Part shown: positions 33,471 to 47,638 of the stretch, in pieces
Layout: each line of letters starts with the position of its first letter
Position numbering within the stretch: position 1 is the stretch's first letter
NCBI RefSeq assembly: GCF_002078875.1
Contig: NC_034411.1
Location: 58,602,718 to 58,666,717 of the forward strand
Length of the DNA stretch: 64,000 nt
From: Numida meleagris
Lineage: Eukaryota > Chordata > Aves > Galliformes > Numididae
Reading direction: 5' to 3'
Made by a program: the position numbers and the translations under genes
Notes under the pieces: model-generated
Told to the model about the DNA's origin: nothing
Database searches by the model: none
What the model saw: the letters and a program-made list of their open reading frames with translations, nothing else

Positions 33471-36404
33471 TTTATAGTGCTCTGCTCTGTACTGGAAAGA
33501 AAAGTAACTCATTTTCTGCTGTACTTTCCTGTGTCACGTAGAGGTCTGAACTGAGTTAAGTGATCCTAATCTCACAAAGGAGCTTTTGTGGTGTTTTATT
33601 GCTGGTGCTCTTCCTTTGTTAAATAGACAAAGGTCTCTAACCTCTGCAGATCCAGGATTGTCGAGGATAGCTGTGAATATTCACTTATGTCTTTACCTCT
33701 GGACTTGAATATCTGTTAGCAACAGCTCTGTATACAGAGGGTGGCTTTCAGAATATGCAAAGGTTTCTTGTCGTAAGTTTCCCTTCCAATAAATGCAGCA
33801 AAATGTTGTATTTATAATTTCTTTGAACTAGGAGCTCCTTTCAAACATACTGGCAATGTAGAAGTGTTTCTGGATTATTATAAACTTGAGTAAAAGAATA
33901 ACATGACGGTGGTTGTTGACAGAGTTGTTTGCCCCACTTTTCTCAGAAATTAATTTGATTCCCTTCTGTTGGGTTTAGATTCCTAATTCTGCAGAGATTG
34001 ACATGTATGATGACAGGCACAATAGGATCCTTACCTAATAATAATATTTATTAACTGTGTCTTGGCCAACAAAGAACAGGTGCTTTTGTGCCTTGTTGAG
34101 ATGCAAAAGATGATTTCTGTAGACGTTCATAACCCTTTCTGGCTTCCATCTGGATCAGAAAACAGTTCTGCGTTGATGAATTATATCAAGATAAATTTGA
34201 AAACCCCATATGCTCAGAGATTTTTCACATCTCCACTAAGCAGGAGAAAAAGAGAAAAAGAAAAAAAACAGCGACAAAGACCATCTTCTGAATCTGGAGC
34301 CAAAACATGATATTTTTCTGCAGGTATTGGAATATCCTGGAGTTTTTTTGGTAACGAGCATGAAATAGTATCTGGCAAAACACAATAACTCCAGATTTTT
34401 GTGTGTGTTTTTCTGCCAGGTGCAAAGCAGTGTGATCTCTTTCCATTTCATGGTGGAAAACTTTGATCTTTCGTTTCTGTGTCTGATGATTTGTAGAGCA
34501 GGAACTGAGGTGACACAGTATTTTTCCAAGTCCTGAAATTTTGAGGAAAGTTGTTGTCTGTTTGCACTCCAGTAGCAAATGTGAAACTGAAGATTATAGT
34601 ATTCTTAAAGTTTCTCTCCTGAAGTAAACAGATTGTTTTCTGTAGCAGCCACAAAGCCCAACTATGATAAGCTTCAGGAAAGTTTTGAAAGGTGTTTATT
34701 GTGCTAAAAATTGTTCTTGTGGACCTAAGTCCCAACAGGTGAAATCCCAGTTCATTTGCAGTCAAGGACATAGGGGCATAAGTCTCGTTAGTCAGGTTTC
34801 GTTAGCATTTCTGATCCACTTGCTTTATCCATGAGTGGACACAATATACAGATAGACCATCCAGACCCACACTCCGAATGATCTGTAGCACAGACTCCAG
34901 TGCTGTAGCCCTTTTCTTTCAGGATGGAGTTATTATGAAACTTGCCAATGGTACAGAATAGCAACACAAAATTGCCTCCGTTTACTGAAAGTGCTTGAAA
35001 CTACCTGCTGAAATGGTATATGCATTCATTTTGAGTTAGGTAGAAATCACAGACATAGGAAGCTGTGGCACTGCTGCAACCTTTTCTGTTGCACAAAATT
35101 GTATCATTGAAGCTTCTGTCAATGCAGTTTAAACTGTTAAACAGGTTAGTGCTTAGCTTTATCTTCTGAAATGATCAAGGTTTCCAGCTTACCTTGCATT
35201 AAGAAATATGACAGTGTTTGAGCAGCACTTCCACAGGTCAGACAACTTCAGGGATGAGGATAAAAGTGGAGCATAAAAGCACTAGGCGCAGTATAGGTTC
35301 ATCTAATATTTCTCCTCCAGCAAGATGAGCTGGTTCAGCTAGTGTGACAGTGAGCTGTAATTACAGCTGTGAGAAAATAGCTGTGTGGTTTTGTCTGTGG
35401 CAAAGGCTTTTAAATTTAAAAAAAAAAAAAAAGCGCAGGCTTTGTTTCTGCTTCAGCATGCCTTCCTTTCAGGTACTTGTTTGCTTCAAATAATAGCCTC
35501 ACTTAATGCAAACCCTTTCTAAGATGATAGTCCTTTAAGTAGTCAGTCACAGCACATAGCACTCCCTGTGCTCAAAATACAAGTAAGCTGCACAGATATG
35601 ACAGATACTATATTCCTTTCAAGAAGGAACTGCAATGGACAAAGGCCCCGGAAAGGGCCTTTTGCTTTTTCATAAGGGGATTTGTAGCCTTTGTGGAAGA
35701 GAAAGAGAGAACCTGTGAACTGGCTGGGGCCAGCAAGAGGATAGGAAACTCGTTCTCCAGTTGTTTGAGTAGCAGCGAGAAAGTGCTGGTTTTGGATGTG
35801 GCACAGACAGGATGGAAAGTATAAGAACTGAGACCAAATGGGGACTTCCCCAAAAGGCTACAGATAGGAAACAGATGGAAGAATAAAAAATTCTGAACTC
35901 CCCAGTCAGTGAAAAATTTTCAGATTCTGAGTGTAATTTGTGCCTGTGATCAAGCAATGTTGAATACTTGATATGGGGATATGGGATTAAAGATACTGAG
36001 TAAGGGACGATATCAAGACAAGGAATGTGCAGTTTATGTGAGCAGCTCCTTCAGTATGTGAGAGATCAAAGTATGTGTCATGAAAGAAAAAAAAACCCAA
36101 AATGGGCTTAGGAGAGGCAAGAGATTTGAGGAGCAGTTCACACACCTCATTTTATGGCCAGTGACCTCCACTTGGTATTTGGACTCAGGCAGTTAACAGC
36201 CTCAAAACCCACAAGGTGCAATGTCTGTGCTGCCATAGTTTCATCAGGAAAATGAGGAGAAAACAGTGTTATGATGCTGTGATCATTCAGATCATCTGTA
36301 TCTTAGTTTTCAGGACAAGCAACAGATAAAAAGTAAAGTGAATTTGACAGTAAGTTACAGCTCAAGCATGATTCCACAGGATGGTCAGCTCCTACTCCAC
36401 TCTT

Positions 36405-36670
36405 AGTCAAGAACAAAATGTGGATGTGAGCACAGTGAGGCAGTGGGTGGTGTGTTTCAGTAGCGGCGACAGTGATGTGAAAGACAAACCACGTTCTGGA
36501 TGGCCATGCAGATTTCTACGAGTGCAGCAAGCAGGCTCTTGTTCATGGTTGGCAAAAATGCATAGCTAACAGTGGTGACTGTTTTATCTATTAGTGTTAT
36601 TGTGCTCTTTGTATCTGCTGTAGTTTCCAGGGAAATAAATAGGAGGCATAACTTTTGGAGTAACCTAAGT
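36405..36670 (+). mobile_element. Mariner-like element fragment (same family as 24639-25205), 5' end missing
   Basis: It shares GTGGATGTGAGCACAGTGAG, the frame text [19 protein letters not shown] and the right terminal repeat ATAGGAGGCATAACTTTTGG with the copy at 24639-25205, followed by TA. The left inverted repeat is not visible. Its frame (DVKDKPRSGWPCRF) is less broken than the first copy but lacks the catalytic part of a transposase. Confidence 0.7.
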
Positions 36671-39600
36671 TACGTTTTGTTCTTCCTTTGTTTGAAAATG
36701 TATACTCTGGAAAAAAAAAAAAAAACAATTTGAGACTGTGGGTGAGAGAGGAAGCACTTTGGGAGAGCCTGCTGAAGGGCAGCTGCTTGACTATGGCCTC
36801 AGAGGAGCCATTGTAAAGGAAGGTTTCAGAGTCCCACACAATTCAGTGCCTGGGGAAAGTGACAAAATTCAGGTGGGGGAGGAGCACGTGCCCCTGCAAG
36901 TTGTTTATCTGCATTTACAGTCCAACACAACAAAGTAAAAGTTGAACAAGCAGGTGGCCCTGGAAAGAAGAGGATGAAGCATGACAATTTATTGATGATA
37001 TAAATATGCATTTTCTGTCTCTCTGCTTTTAGGTCTTCAGCACCTACTTGGTCATACTACAACTCATTATGGTATCATGATGAGGCACACTTGCTCATTA
37101 CCATGAGTTTCCCAAGGAGATGTCTTTTCTGGAGTTGTCAAAGGCCACACAAACATTTAAGAGGGATAGATATTAATCTTTTGTGGTTTTCAGAATAGGC
37201 ACTATGTGTAACTTCTCATACCTACTGGGTTTTGCTCTTCTTCCAGTGGCTTTAGTACATGACTGGGATCCAGCAAGTGGATAATGCCCTTTTCAAATTA
37301 TAGTTTAAATTGCTTAATTTTGTTTTTCCAATTCATGTTTTCACTACTGTTTTTAATTCCTCTGCTCTTTCTTCTATATCTTCATGCAAGCCAAAGGTTG
37401 TGGCAGGGATGGGACATGATGTTATTTCCTCAATGCATTTTGACCTTTTGGTAGAAAAGATTTCAAGGAATAGTTTAAAATTTGCACTAAGTGGCTGGAC
37501 ACATTGCATCCCAGACTCTTACTTTATGTAAGATCAGTTAGTGCCCCTGCAAGCAAGCTTCTTACTGTTTGCCATTTAAAGTGTGGTGAGTGTGTTAAGC
37601 TGGATGACGAAGACTTTAATTACAAAGTGATACGACTGCAACTTCTTTTTCATTCCTTTGAGTGTTTTTCAAGTTTGGGGGGGAAATGGAAAAGCCTGCT
37701 GCTTTCCAGTTCTTGAAAGGTTTGTGGGCCTTTTAAAAAGCAATGGGAAGCTGTGCAGAGAAAGGTTTGATTAGTGACATGCTTAGGTATGTTTCATTTG
37801 AAGAAAATGATTAACAGAGAAATGTGTGGGAAAGATCAGTTAAATTGATAGAAGATTTTAGGATAAGGGACTGGAAATGCATATATCTGGTTGTATGTAC
37901 TCTGGTGTGTATGGTACCACCAGCTTTTTACCCATGGCTGTTGCTGGATTATTCTACAGTTAAGCAATTTTGAAAGAAAATTTTAACTAGAGAAGGGATT
38001 GTGGCAAAAATAATCAATTTCCACACATGCAGCTTCCAATAATGTTACTCTAGCTGGTGTCCACATCGAAGCTGGGAGAGATGTTCTCATCTCTTTGCCA
38101 TGGTGCTGGTTTAAAACACATTGCTCCTGGACAGAATTCAGATATACAGTGGTCTGGCAAGACCATAATTGTCCAACATAAAGCGAGACACCCCCACTTA
38201 CAAGCATCTCTTGAGCTGATTGCTCTTTTTATCGCTGTCCAAGCAAGAAGAGAGGTTGACCCCAGGATATGGCATACTGAGCTGTGCCCATCATAGGGCA
38301 GATTGGATGAACAATCTAGTTTCAAAAAGCTGTGTGTTAAAAAAAGGAATCAGCAAATCTTCTCTGGAATAATTGTTCAACCTATGGGCTGTTTTTTGGT
38401 GAGACTCTGCTTGCTTTGATTTTATTTTATTCTCTCTTCTATGAAGAGTTTGAGTGTTTGGATTGAATGCCTTTTTAACCTTCTTTTAAGTACTTTCTCT
38501 CATATGATATATTGTATCTTCCTTGAAAAACTTGTCTTTGGCCATACTGTATTAGAGGATTTTGTAGATGAGCAGAGAACAAAATGCAGAAAAGAAATGA
38601 GCAGAATATGTTATTTTGTTGTTTGTAAGATGGACTTTGGTGTAAATGATAGCTTTCCAGATTTCATCCTTTAGATGTGGGAAGCCTGTTTGAATTAATT
38701 TGTTGACATAAAGCTACAAGCGCATTTATAAATACATTCTTCAGAGAGATGTGAGGGGAGCTGTAGTCTTACATTTTTCAAAATGAATCTATTTGTGCCG
38801 GCTGTTTGTTAGAACTCACAGTGCGGTCAGCACCAGAAGGTCCGGGATGCTGTAGGGCCCCACAGGCTCTCTGCACCCTCTGGCTCGGGGTCTCTAGCAT
38901 TATGGTGAGGAGAAGGATCCAACTGCTGCGCTGTATGCTTTACCCAGGAGAACATGTGCTAGGAACACATTGAAGGAGATGCCCAAGGGTCACAAATGCT
39001 CTTGGATGCCAAATAAATGTAGATGTAACAAACTGAAAACAAGATGAAAGGCTGGCAGAAGGACTTAAAGTCCAAAGTGAGAGCCCCAGGATGTTTCCTT
39101 ACAGACTGTTTGAAATCTTAGATAATTTAAAGGTAATCTGTGGAGAAGTATAAGGCAAGAGGGCTTTGGCTGGGTTATAACATATGTTCATTTTGCAATG
39201 CTGCCTATAACAAGAAATGGATGTAGTAAATGCTTCTCAGTAAGTTACCACTCTAGATGAGAAGCAATGAGATTTGTTTAATTTTGGAAAGACAGAAAAG
39301 ACAGGTGAGAAAATGGTGAAGAATCTGGATTGATTATTTTAATAGGAAAAGGCTAAAACATGAGAGAAATTAGAGAAGTTCTTCTAGAGAAGATACAATA
39401 AATACTGCCTATGGGTTCTTCAAGAAAAAATATTTTGCAGTCTTTTTATACATTGTTCTGGCGAAGAGCCTCTGTGCCTTTCCCCCTCCACAGCTGGAAA
39501 GGCAGGCTCATTGAACAGTTCAGTAAGGAAGTACATTTGTTTTACAGTTCTAACAGCTTAACTTTTTGCAGTGGGAAGCATGCTGTGTGATGTTAGAGTT

Positions 39601-42600
39601 CTCTTTGTTTGCTGTAATCTGCCACAAATATGGGGAAGGATTAGGGAGCTTTGGAAAAGATGCTGGCTAGCAGCCATTACGAGTGTTCCTCTCTTGTGTG
39701 AGGTGGAGGACTGACTGTGTGCCATCACTGAGGAAGTTAGGGTGCTCTGGGTGATGGCTCTGTTTATGTTAATGGTACCAGGCAGGCTGGAGAAGACAGT
39801 GCTCTGCTCAAGGGGAGGGAGAAATAGGTCTGGAAGAGGAAAAGAGGGGAGCACTTTTCTCTGCTTGTTGTGGAGCAAATATATGTTGCTTATGCTGGAC
39901 CCAGTTGTTTTTTTTAATGGCTTTTATTTTTTTAATGTACTTTATTCTCTCTCTTTTTTTTAATCTAGTGCATATTTAATTGCACTCTTTCCTGAAAGCA
40001 GAAAACTTTGTGATTGATGAGTAAAAAAAGCAAATGTATGACACAAACAGCAGAATTGTTGTATTTGTGCCTATGCCAAAATGCAGACATGTCCTGGCCT
40101 CCAACCCTACTGCCCCTGGGGATGAGGAGCAGTGATGGGAGACAGAGAACTCCCTGGGTGCTCTCTTCTCCCAAGGGCTGAAACTCTGGCAGGTGCCGCC
40201 TGAGAGCCTGGCTGCCTCTTCCAATAAAATCACCCTCTGGCCTTTCTTTATTAAAAATTGCAGTTTTCCCACAGCTCTCTTGGGCTTCTTAAAATGCCTT
40301 TGCCAATGTTCCATTCTCCTATATATTTCAAAAAAAAAAGGAAAGAAAAAGAAAAAAGAAAGAGGTCTACCAATTACTGAATCTTCATACTGCCTCTTCT
40401 TAAGAAGGAGCAAAGGACACCTGGAAGAAGGCCATTGGTGCAGAACAGTAAAGCAGCAAATGCAACAAATCTTTCATATGTTAAAATAATTATGATAGCC
40501 AAAATGCCTTGCGGCAGAGTAATATCAGTGCCTTGAAAAACGTAGAAAATTAGAATCAATTTAACTGATATGTTGGCAAGTGTTAACTGCATTTTATATG
40601 GAGCATTGATTCTTTGACGAACACCCAATTTTGCTGCAGAAACAATTTGCTCTTAGACTCAACTTCATAAACAGAGCGGAAGTAATTGCAATTAAGATTG
40701 TTCTCCAACTTTCTGAAGCTGGTTCCAAAATCAGGCCAATAAAATGGTGTGCTTGGCAGACTGTATCTGTGTACCTTTTTCAGAAATGTTCCTATTAGTG
40801 ATAAAAAAAAAAGAGAGAGAGAGAGAAATGCTTGCTGTAGGTATTTTAGAATAGCAGCTGTTATTTCTGTTCCAATAAAAACAGGCAAACACATTCAGTG
40901 CCTCCACTTTATCATTAATTTCGAAGTCACACAACAAGCATGTCATTTAAGATAAATATTAAGGAAGACAAAAAATGCAAAGTAACCATTATTAAAATAG
41001 ATGTTTTTCTGCTTTCTTTTCACAACTATTTAGACTACACTTTGGATTTCAGCACTCACATAAAAAGGAGTTGTTAGTGCTCTTTCTTCCTGTAATGTAG
41101 ACATTAAAGAGGCATGGAAGGTGAGGTGCCAATTTCCATTCTAGCTCTGTTAAGCTCTTTGCTGTCAGAGAAAGTCAAACAGTTTTCCTTCTTGTCTGTA
41201 AAAAAAATTGTCAGTTGATAGGTGAAACTTCAGGAATAATTAGTGAAAGGAGACGTGTACATTCCATTGGGTGAATCAATCTTTCACAAATGTATTTAAA
41301 TGAATTCAATGTCCTTTTATTTCAACAGTGTCAGGGTGCAAAAAATGTATTTTGGATTCTTTTAACAGCAACCTACAGGAACCTACATCGCCTCTTTAAA
41401 AATAAATTACAGCACACCCCACTCAAGGAATCACAAAGGGAGAGAGTGATATTTAAAATTAATTCAAAAAATTTCTCCAACATGTCTCCAGCTGTCAAAA
41501 ATGCATTGAAGATATGCCAAACATATTTCAAAACACTTTTTGAAATTTGAAGATATCTCAAGTAATTTTTCCTCCTGAAGTAAATCTTTAATGGAACTAT
41601 ACTTTTCCCCAAAACTGATGTCTTCTTTTTTTTTTTTTTCCTGTTTGTTTAGGCACTTTCCTTTCTCTTTCTCCCCAGAAATCAGCACTCCACAAAAAGC
41701 AGGTATTTAATGGAGTTTGCTGAGCTATGTGGGTCTGATGGTTTGGGTTTTTTTCCTTTTCCCTAGTTCTGTGGTGGCTGTGCTCAAGTTGGGCTTTGGA
41801 CACAATCCATGGCTTTGCCCTAGACATTCCATGTAGCCCTGGGTAAGTCATGATTTCTCTGCTTTGGGTCTTTTCCTTTTCTTTGAGGCGAAATAATGCC
41901 TCAAACTGAGATTGGAAGATAGAGACCGAAGTGCTTAATATTTGCTCAGCTACTGGAAAACTGAGTTGGATTTTTTTAATAGATCTTACATTGTGATGCC
42001 ATACATAGACATCTGAATATTCCCAAGAGGATACCCATCTTACTTACTGCATTGTTTAATAAAAAGTAATGCTGCTAGTTGGAGATAATCTGTATGGCCC
42101 ATTTTGTGTAAAAATTATCCATTTTCACAGGCTCCTCTTTGTATTGGAAAGGCCCAGAATTCATATTGTACCTTTGTATTCTACTTCATCTTCAGTGTAC
42201 TTTATAAGAACTTACAAATCAATCCTCTTAATGTATTTGTAAGAGGAAGTAGCATTAATTAATAACTGTCTGTAGATGGGGAAATCATTAGCTTTATATT
42301 TTGAGTCTACACAAGTGCAGAGGTCACAGATCTCAGATCACATCCTTCTTTGTGTGGCTGCAGAATGCATTTGTGGAGCACACAAACATTTCAGGGTTTT
42401 GAGTGTCATATTCATACACACTGCTACAACCAACTGAAAGCCATAACTCCTCCTTATTAAGAACCTGTGCAAACCCATATTAAAATAATGAAAAACCTTT
42501 CTGACCAGTAGGTACGGAATTGCTCAATAAAATGTAGAAAATACCCACAGGTTATTATTGTTCAGCCCATGAGCACAGTCAGCCAAAAACTTACAATTTT

Positions 42601-45600
42601 TCAAAATGTAATATGTGTACATGTGCTTCAGTACTTTTAAAAGCACTAGGGGATCCTAGTTCTTCAATAGACCGTTCACTGAAGTCAAACATTGGCAAAC
42701 AACCCTCTGGGCTTGTGAGCTTTTACTAACAGGCTTTTGTTCACACCTGCTAAGCCATTTAAATTTCATATGAAGAGCACATCTAAGATCTCTCTGCCAA
42801 GCTGCAAAGAAATGTCAAAGAACCCAAAATGTAGTCCTTGAAAACATAAAGGAAAGTTCACAGTACAATCACAGGACATTAAAATGTTCCAGGATTTTAA
42901 AGGCAGGAGCCGTCATAATCCATTGGGGTGACTGCATGCTTTGTGAAGGCTTTAGGATTTTTCACTCAATCATTTTGTACCAAGTCCAACAACTTGGAGT
43001 GGAACGAGATAATATCTTTAGAAGGGCAGATTTTATTTTTGTCTATGGGTTTCAATTGATAGTGAAATACCATAAATTTCTGTGCTTAATCGTCTTTGCT
43101 TTTTAACACGGAACCTTATTTCAATTTTCAGCAGGATCTTGCTATGACTTTGTCTGGAGAATTAAAAAGTCCTCCACCCAAACTGACTCATCCCAAGGGG
43201 AATATGAGCAGAAACTGCATGGGGAGGTAGGAATGTTAAAGTATATATGTATGTATATTTTTGGTCATTGAAATACACTGTGCAAAAAATGCTTTAAATT
43301 TTAAAGTGAAATTAGAAGTGATTGTTGCAGGTGTGGGAGGATGTTACATAAAAGTTAGGCTAAGAGAACTGGAACAATAATTTTGGCTTTACTGGAAAAT
43401 CTATGCATACAGAAGCAGTGGAATAACTTGTACACAGAGATCCATCCATCATGTTGCAATGCCTTATTGGCAATTAGATCTTCAGCATGTTCAATCCCTG
43501 TCTCCCTAGGATAAACTCAGAGTGTCACTGTAGGGGATGGATTTTTTTGTGTATAATGACAGAGGTGATGAAGAAGCCACTGAGAATACCAGTTTATGTC
43601 AGAAAGGCCATTGAAAGGACCTGGCTGTCAGCAGTGAGTCAGGTGCTGCTTAGGTGTACTCTATGAAATCTGAATGGTCCTACAGAACTGCTGACTGGGA
43701 GAGGAAGATTCCAGCTCCTGAAATCTGTGAGTCTTCTTTTCATGCTGGATTCAGGCCTGCGGAGGAGTTTCAGTGTAATACTGTTCACTCCACTTAGCTA
43801 TAGAGCCAGTCAGTACACCCCTTTAAATGAAGCACGATTCTGCAGCTGATATTCACCTATAGTAACAGATGACTTATTTCCGTTTGTTTATCAGAACTGT
43901 TCTTAACCTTCTCGTAGTCTTGCATTTAGTTGAGGCCTAGACATCCAAGTGTCCATTTGTTCCCTTGGGAGATTATTTCACAGCCCGATGCATTTGTGTC
44001 AGGGAGAATTCCCTACAGTTTAGTCTGACTTTATTTTTAATGACAGGTGGAGTTTCCACCTTGCACTGGATTAAATACATAAGCATACTGAACTTCTGCC
44101 GTACCTAGATTTTGATTCAAAAGGCTGCATAACCATTCATTACAAACCTTACTCTCAACTGCCTTCCAGGTCTTGGCTGTTCCCAGTTTCCCTAGAGCAT
44201 CCTCCTCCTTGGAATTACAGTTCTGCCAGCTCAAATATCAAATACATTTCCCTTGTGTTTATAAACTCTGTAAGTGGGGCATATCTTCCTGCAGATATAA
44301 TGCCTGGTTTCATATTTACAGAACCATTTCAAAGATTCTCTTCAAGCAGCTCAACTAATGGCTGCATTTATCAGAAGATTGATCTGAACTTAGAAAACAA
44401 AAACAATCACAAACTTTCACAGGTTTGGAACTGATTTTATTTGGAAACCTCAAGCATTGCATTGGCTTCCTGGAAATCAGGAAGTAAAACAGATGAATGC
44501 TCACCAGTAAAAATATCTCAATGGGGAACTGTGGGGATGGAGTGGCCAAACCAAATGCTGCCCACAGACTGCTGGAGCACACAGGCAGCATGGAGGTCCC
44601 TATGAGCTCTTTATGCAGAAAGCAATAGCTCAGAGAAAATAGTTGTGGTAAGGACAGATGTGTGACCTAGGTTCTTTAAGTACAAGCAGAATGGTCCCAG
44701 ATTTTGGCTCCTCTCAATACGGCCTATATGTATTTTTGTCCAGCTTGTCTTTATCTTCAGTATTGAAGCAGAATAAAATCTTCCAATTCAAGATCCTCCT
44801 GAGGATTTAATCTTCAATAGGTGTTCTCCCCCATAATCATCCATTTTTACCAGCAGTCCATGATGATGATGTAGCAATATTCCTGTCTGGGATGAAGAAT
44901 GTATTGGAGACGGTGAGCAATTTTTCTCAGCACTTTCCATTGCACATCAAACTGGAAAAAGCTCCTGCAAAGTATCTGGGGAACCACTCTTGGTGCTAGC
45001 AGGCATTAAAATTCCTCAGGTAACACATGAACAGTAGGTAGTATTCCTGACTTGGATTGTAGTTTGTATATACATGGCACCTTGAGTTAGTTTTGTTAGG
45101 CTGTGTGACAAAGAGCTGCTCTCCACACACACAAAGGAGCACAGAGGTAGCCTACCCAGGGTATTCCCAGGTGTGCTACAGCAGCACCACGAGCCCTCTG
45201 AGGGCTCATCTGCCCACAGGAGGAAGCAGAGAAGCGCAACAGCAGTTGGGAACCCAAATCACAGCTCAGAGAAAAGAGATCTTGCCCAGAGCCTCTTAGA
45301 GCATCACAGGAGGGTTGGGGTGACCCCACTGTATGAGGGTGAGGTGGTTGGCGCTTGTGTGATTGCGTTTCTGAGTTGAGCTCTGTGGCCAGCAGTGTAT
45401 TTGTGTTTAGGTGTGTGTGCCTGCTGGGGACACGTGCTGCTGTACTGGGGACACGGAGCTGTGGCACCCTCGCTGCTACAGGGCTGCTGCATCCAGCAGC
45501 CTATAGCAGATTTTGTGCCGATTTGTCTTGCACAAAACCCATATCTGTTTTATTCTTGCTTTGTTGGTTTTGAATGATTTCAAAAACAGTTATTAATTTG

Positions 45601-46365
45601 TACGTGCATTTGCAGTCCATTTTAAATGCTCTTTGTGTTTCTGGCAGTCTTAGCAAATTGAAGAGCCAAATACAAGTGAATTCAGGAACAGTAAAAATGG
45701 CTCCAAGGGCTCTTTATCCATAGACCAAAACAACATGAAGAGGTAAAGCCAAGCTTCTGGCACTGACACAATCCCTGACAACCTCAGGAGCATGTACATA
45801 CAGAAAATTGGCTTTGATTCACTGGAGTTGCACACATAAGTTTTCAACATACGAAAATGTTCCACTGAAATATGTGTGGTTTCAGCTATTTCAGTAGGAC
45901 ATCTTTATGTGCTTAAAAATTGTGCATGCAGTTCTAGTTGGACCCTGGAACTGTCAGCATTTTACAGTCAGTCTGTTGATTACCACTGAACCTGTGTGAT
46001 TTCCCCATCTCCCTCCCAGATCAGAGCTATTTGTTTAATTTCACACATGTGTTCTTGGGAGGGAAGAGGGAGGAGTCCTGTGTGTTACAACAGTGGATGA
46101 GTGGTTGGATCTTCATATTCTCTACCTTGCCTTTTACTAATAAACCTAAAGCCCTGTTATTTGTTTTGCCTGCAGCACCTGCAGCATTAACAACTGACAA
46201 CAGCAAGCTCTGCACCTGCAGTCTCCCTGCTTCTAAGCCCTCTTTCGCGTGCTCTGCAGCAACATTTGTTAAGATCAAGTTAACGAATTCTTCAAGCACC
46301 GCAGTTAACCTGGCACCTCAAAAGCATCCTCTTTTAGCATTTGGGTTTTTAACATGTGAGGAAGC

Positions 46366-46931
46366 TGTTCTGGTTTCAGCTGGGGCAGAGTTGACTTTCT
46401 TCTTACAGTCTCCTGTGTGTTTTGGCTTTAGGAGAAAAACAATTTTGATGACACACTGATGTTTTAGTTGTTGCTGAGCAGTGCTGTACAGAGCCAAGGA
46501 CGTTTCAGTTTTTCAGCTTCTTGTGCTGTCCTGCCAGCAAGGGGGCTCTGGGGCAGAAGGAGCTGAGTGTGGACAGAACCAGGACGGCTGACCCAAATTG
46601 GCCAAGGGAACATTCCATGATATCATGCGAAAAAAACTATAAATGGAGGGGAGCTGGCTGGGAGGGGGCAGCCACTGCTCAGGAATGTCTGGGCATTGGT
46701 CAGCAGGTGGGGAGCAATTGTGTTGTACATCACTTATTTTGTAAATATAGATATGTATAATTATTATTACTATTATTTATCTCTTCATTTTCTGTTTTGG
46801 TAAATAGTTTTTATCTCAACCTATGAGTTCTAACTTTTTGTTCTGATTCTTTTCCCCTGTCCTACTGGGAGGGGTGGGAGTGAGAGAAAGGCTGTGTGGT
46901 ACTGAGCTGCTTGCCAAGGTAAACCACAGCA
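46366..46931 (-). mobile_element. Avian ERVL-like solo LTR, second copy, 566 bp
   Basis: It starts TGTTCTGGTTTCAGCTGGGG and ends AAACCACAGCA. It aligns along its length with 14004-14572, including the ATCTCAACCTA-T/C-AAGTTCT-like block and the GGGCAT-GGTCAG segment, and lies in the same orientation. The flanks (GAAGC left, TAAAG right) are not a clean target duplication, so that is decayed or the end is off by a base or two. It sits about 1 kb upstream of the THEMIS start codon. Confidence 0.75.
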
Positions 46932-47638
46932 TAAAGCTCATATTGTCTCCTCTGAATTTTAACATGAAATACAGCCTCAGAGGTTCACGAAAATAAACAG
47001 TTGGTTACTGTCACGCTTACTGATTTGTCTAACATCCTTCCTGCTTTCACTGACACCTCAGGGCGGCATGAGAGTGGTACAAGGGGAACATGAGAGCATA
47101 CGCTTCAGCTTTCCTGGTGATCTGATTCTAGCACTTGTTTGCTGCACCGTCTCACTCCTCCAAGGAATGCTGCTTCAGTAGCAGCACTCAGTAAGGTTCT
47201 GAACAGCAGCATCAGAACCAGTGCTGGGATTTTGCCTTTAATGTAGTCAGATTTTCACATTGTATTGGGAAGCAGCCTCTTAAAATTCATTCCTGGTTTC
47301 AGCATCTCAAATTGGAATCTCCACAAGTCACTAGTGACTTAAAACATCTTGGTCTTTTTGCATAGCAACATAGTGTTTTAATGTCCATTTACACAGCAAA
47401 CTAATGTACTCCATTTTTATAACTCAAATCCAGCTATAGTACTTAAGGAAGAAAAAGTATCAGAACAAAACAGTTTCATTTTTTCTCTTCAAAAGCTCTT
47501 TGTGGTTTTGAAGATAACAAACACCAAGTTATTTTGCCACGCTCCTAGGGGAAAAAAAGAACCAACCCCAACCCACCCAGATGTGATGCCTTTTTCCTGC
47601 TTTAGGCAGGGCAGGTGTTAACTGTATTTTTTCCACAG

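Larger units (their letters stand above)
31671..47638. other. PTPRK-THEMIS intergenic region
   Basis: About 16 kb without a recognisable protein-coding gene. It holds a possible old LTR (33180-33470), a mariner fragment (36405-36670), short poly(A)/purine runs, a homeodomain-motif-rich AT block (about 40490-40960) and a solo LTR (46366-46931). A GC-richer patch at about 45090-45530 has overlapping chance frames on both strands, up to 123 aa. Confidence 0.65.

Noticed and set aside
45096..45467. 123-aa minus-strand open frame in a GC-richer patch
   Set aside because: Several frames on both strands are open over the same patch, there is no domain or homology visible, and no splice context. Probably chance.
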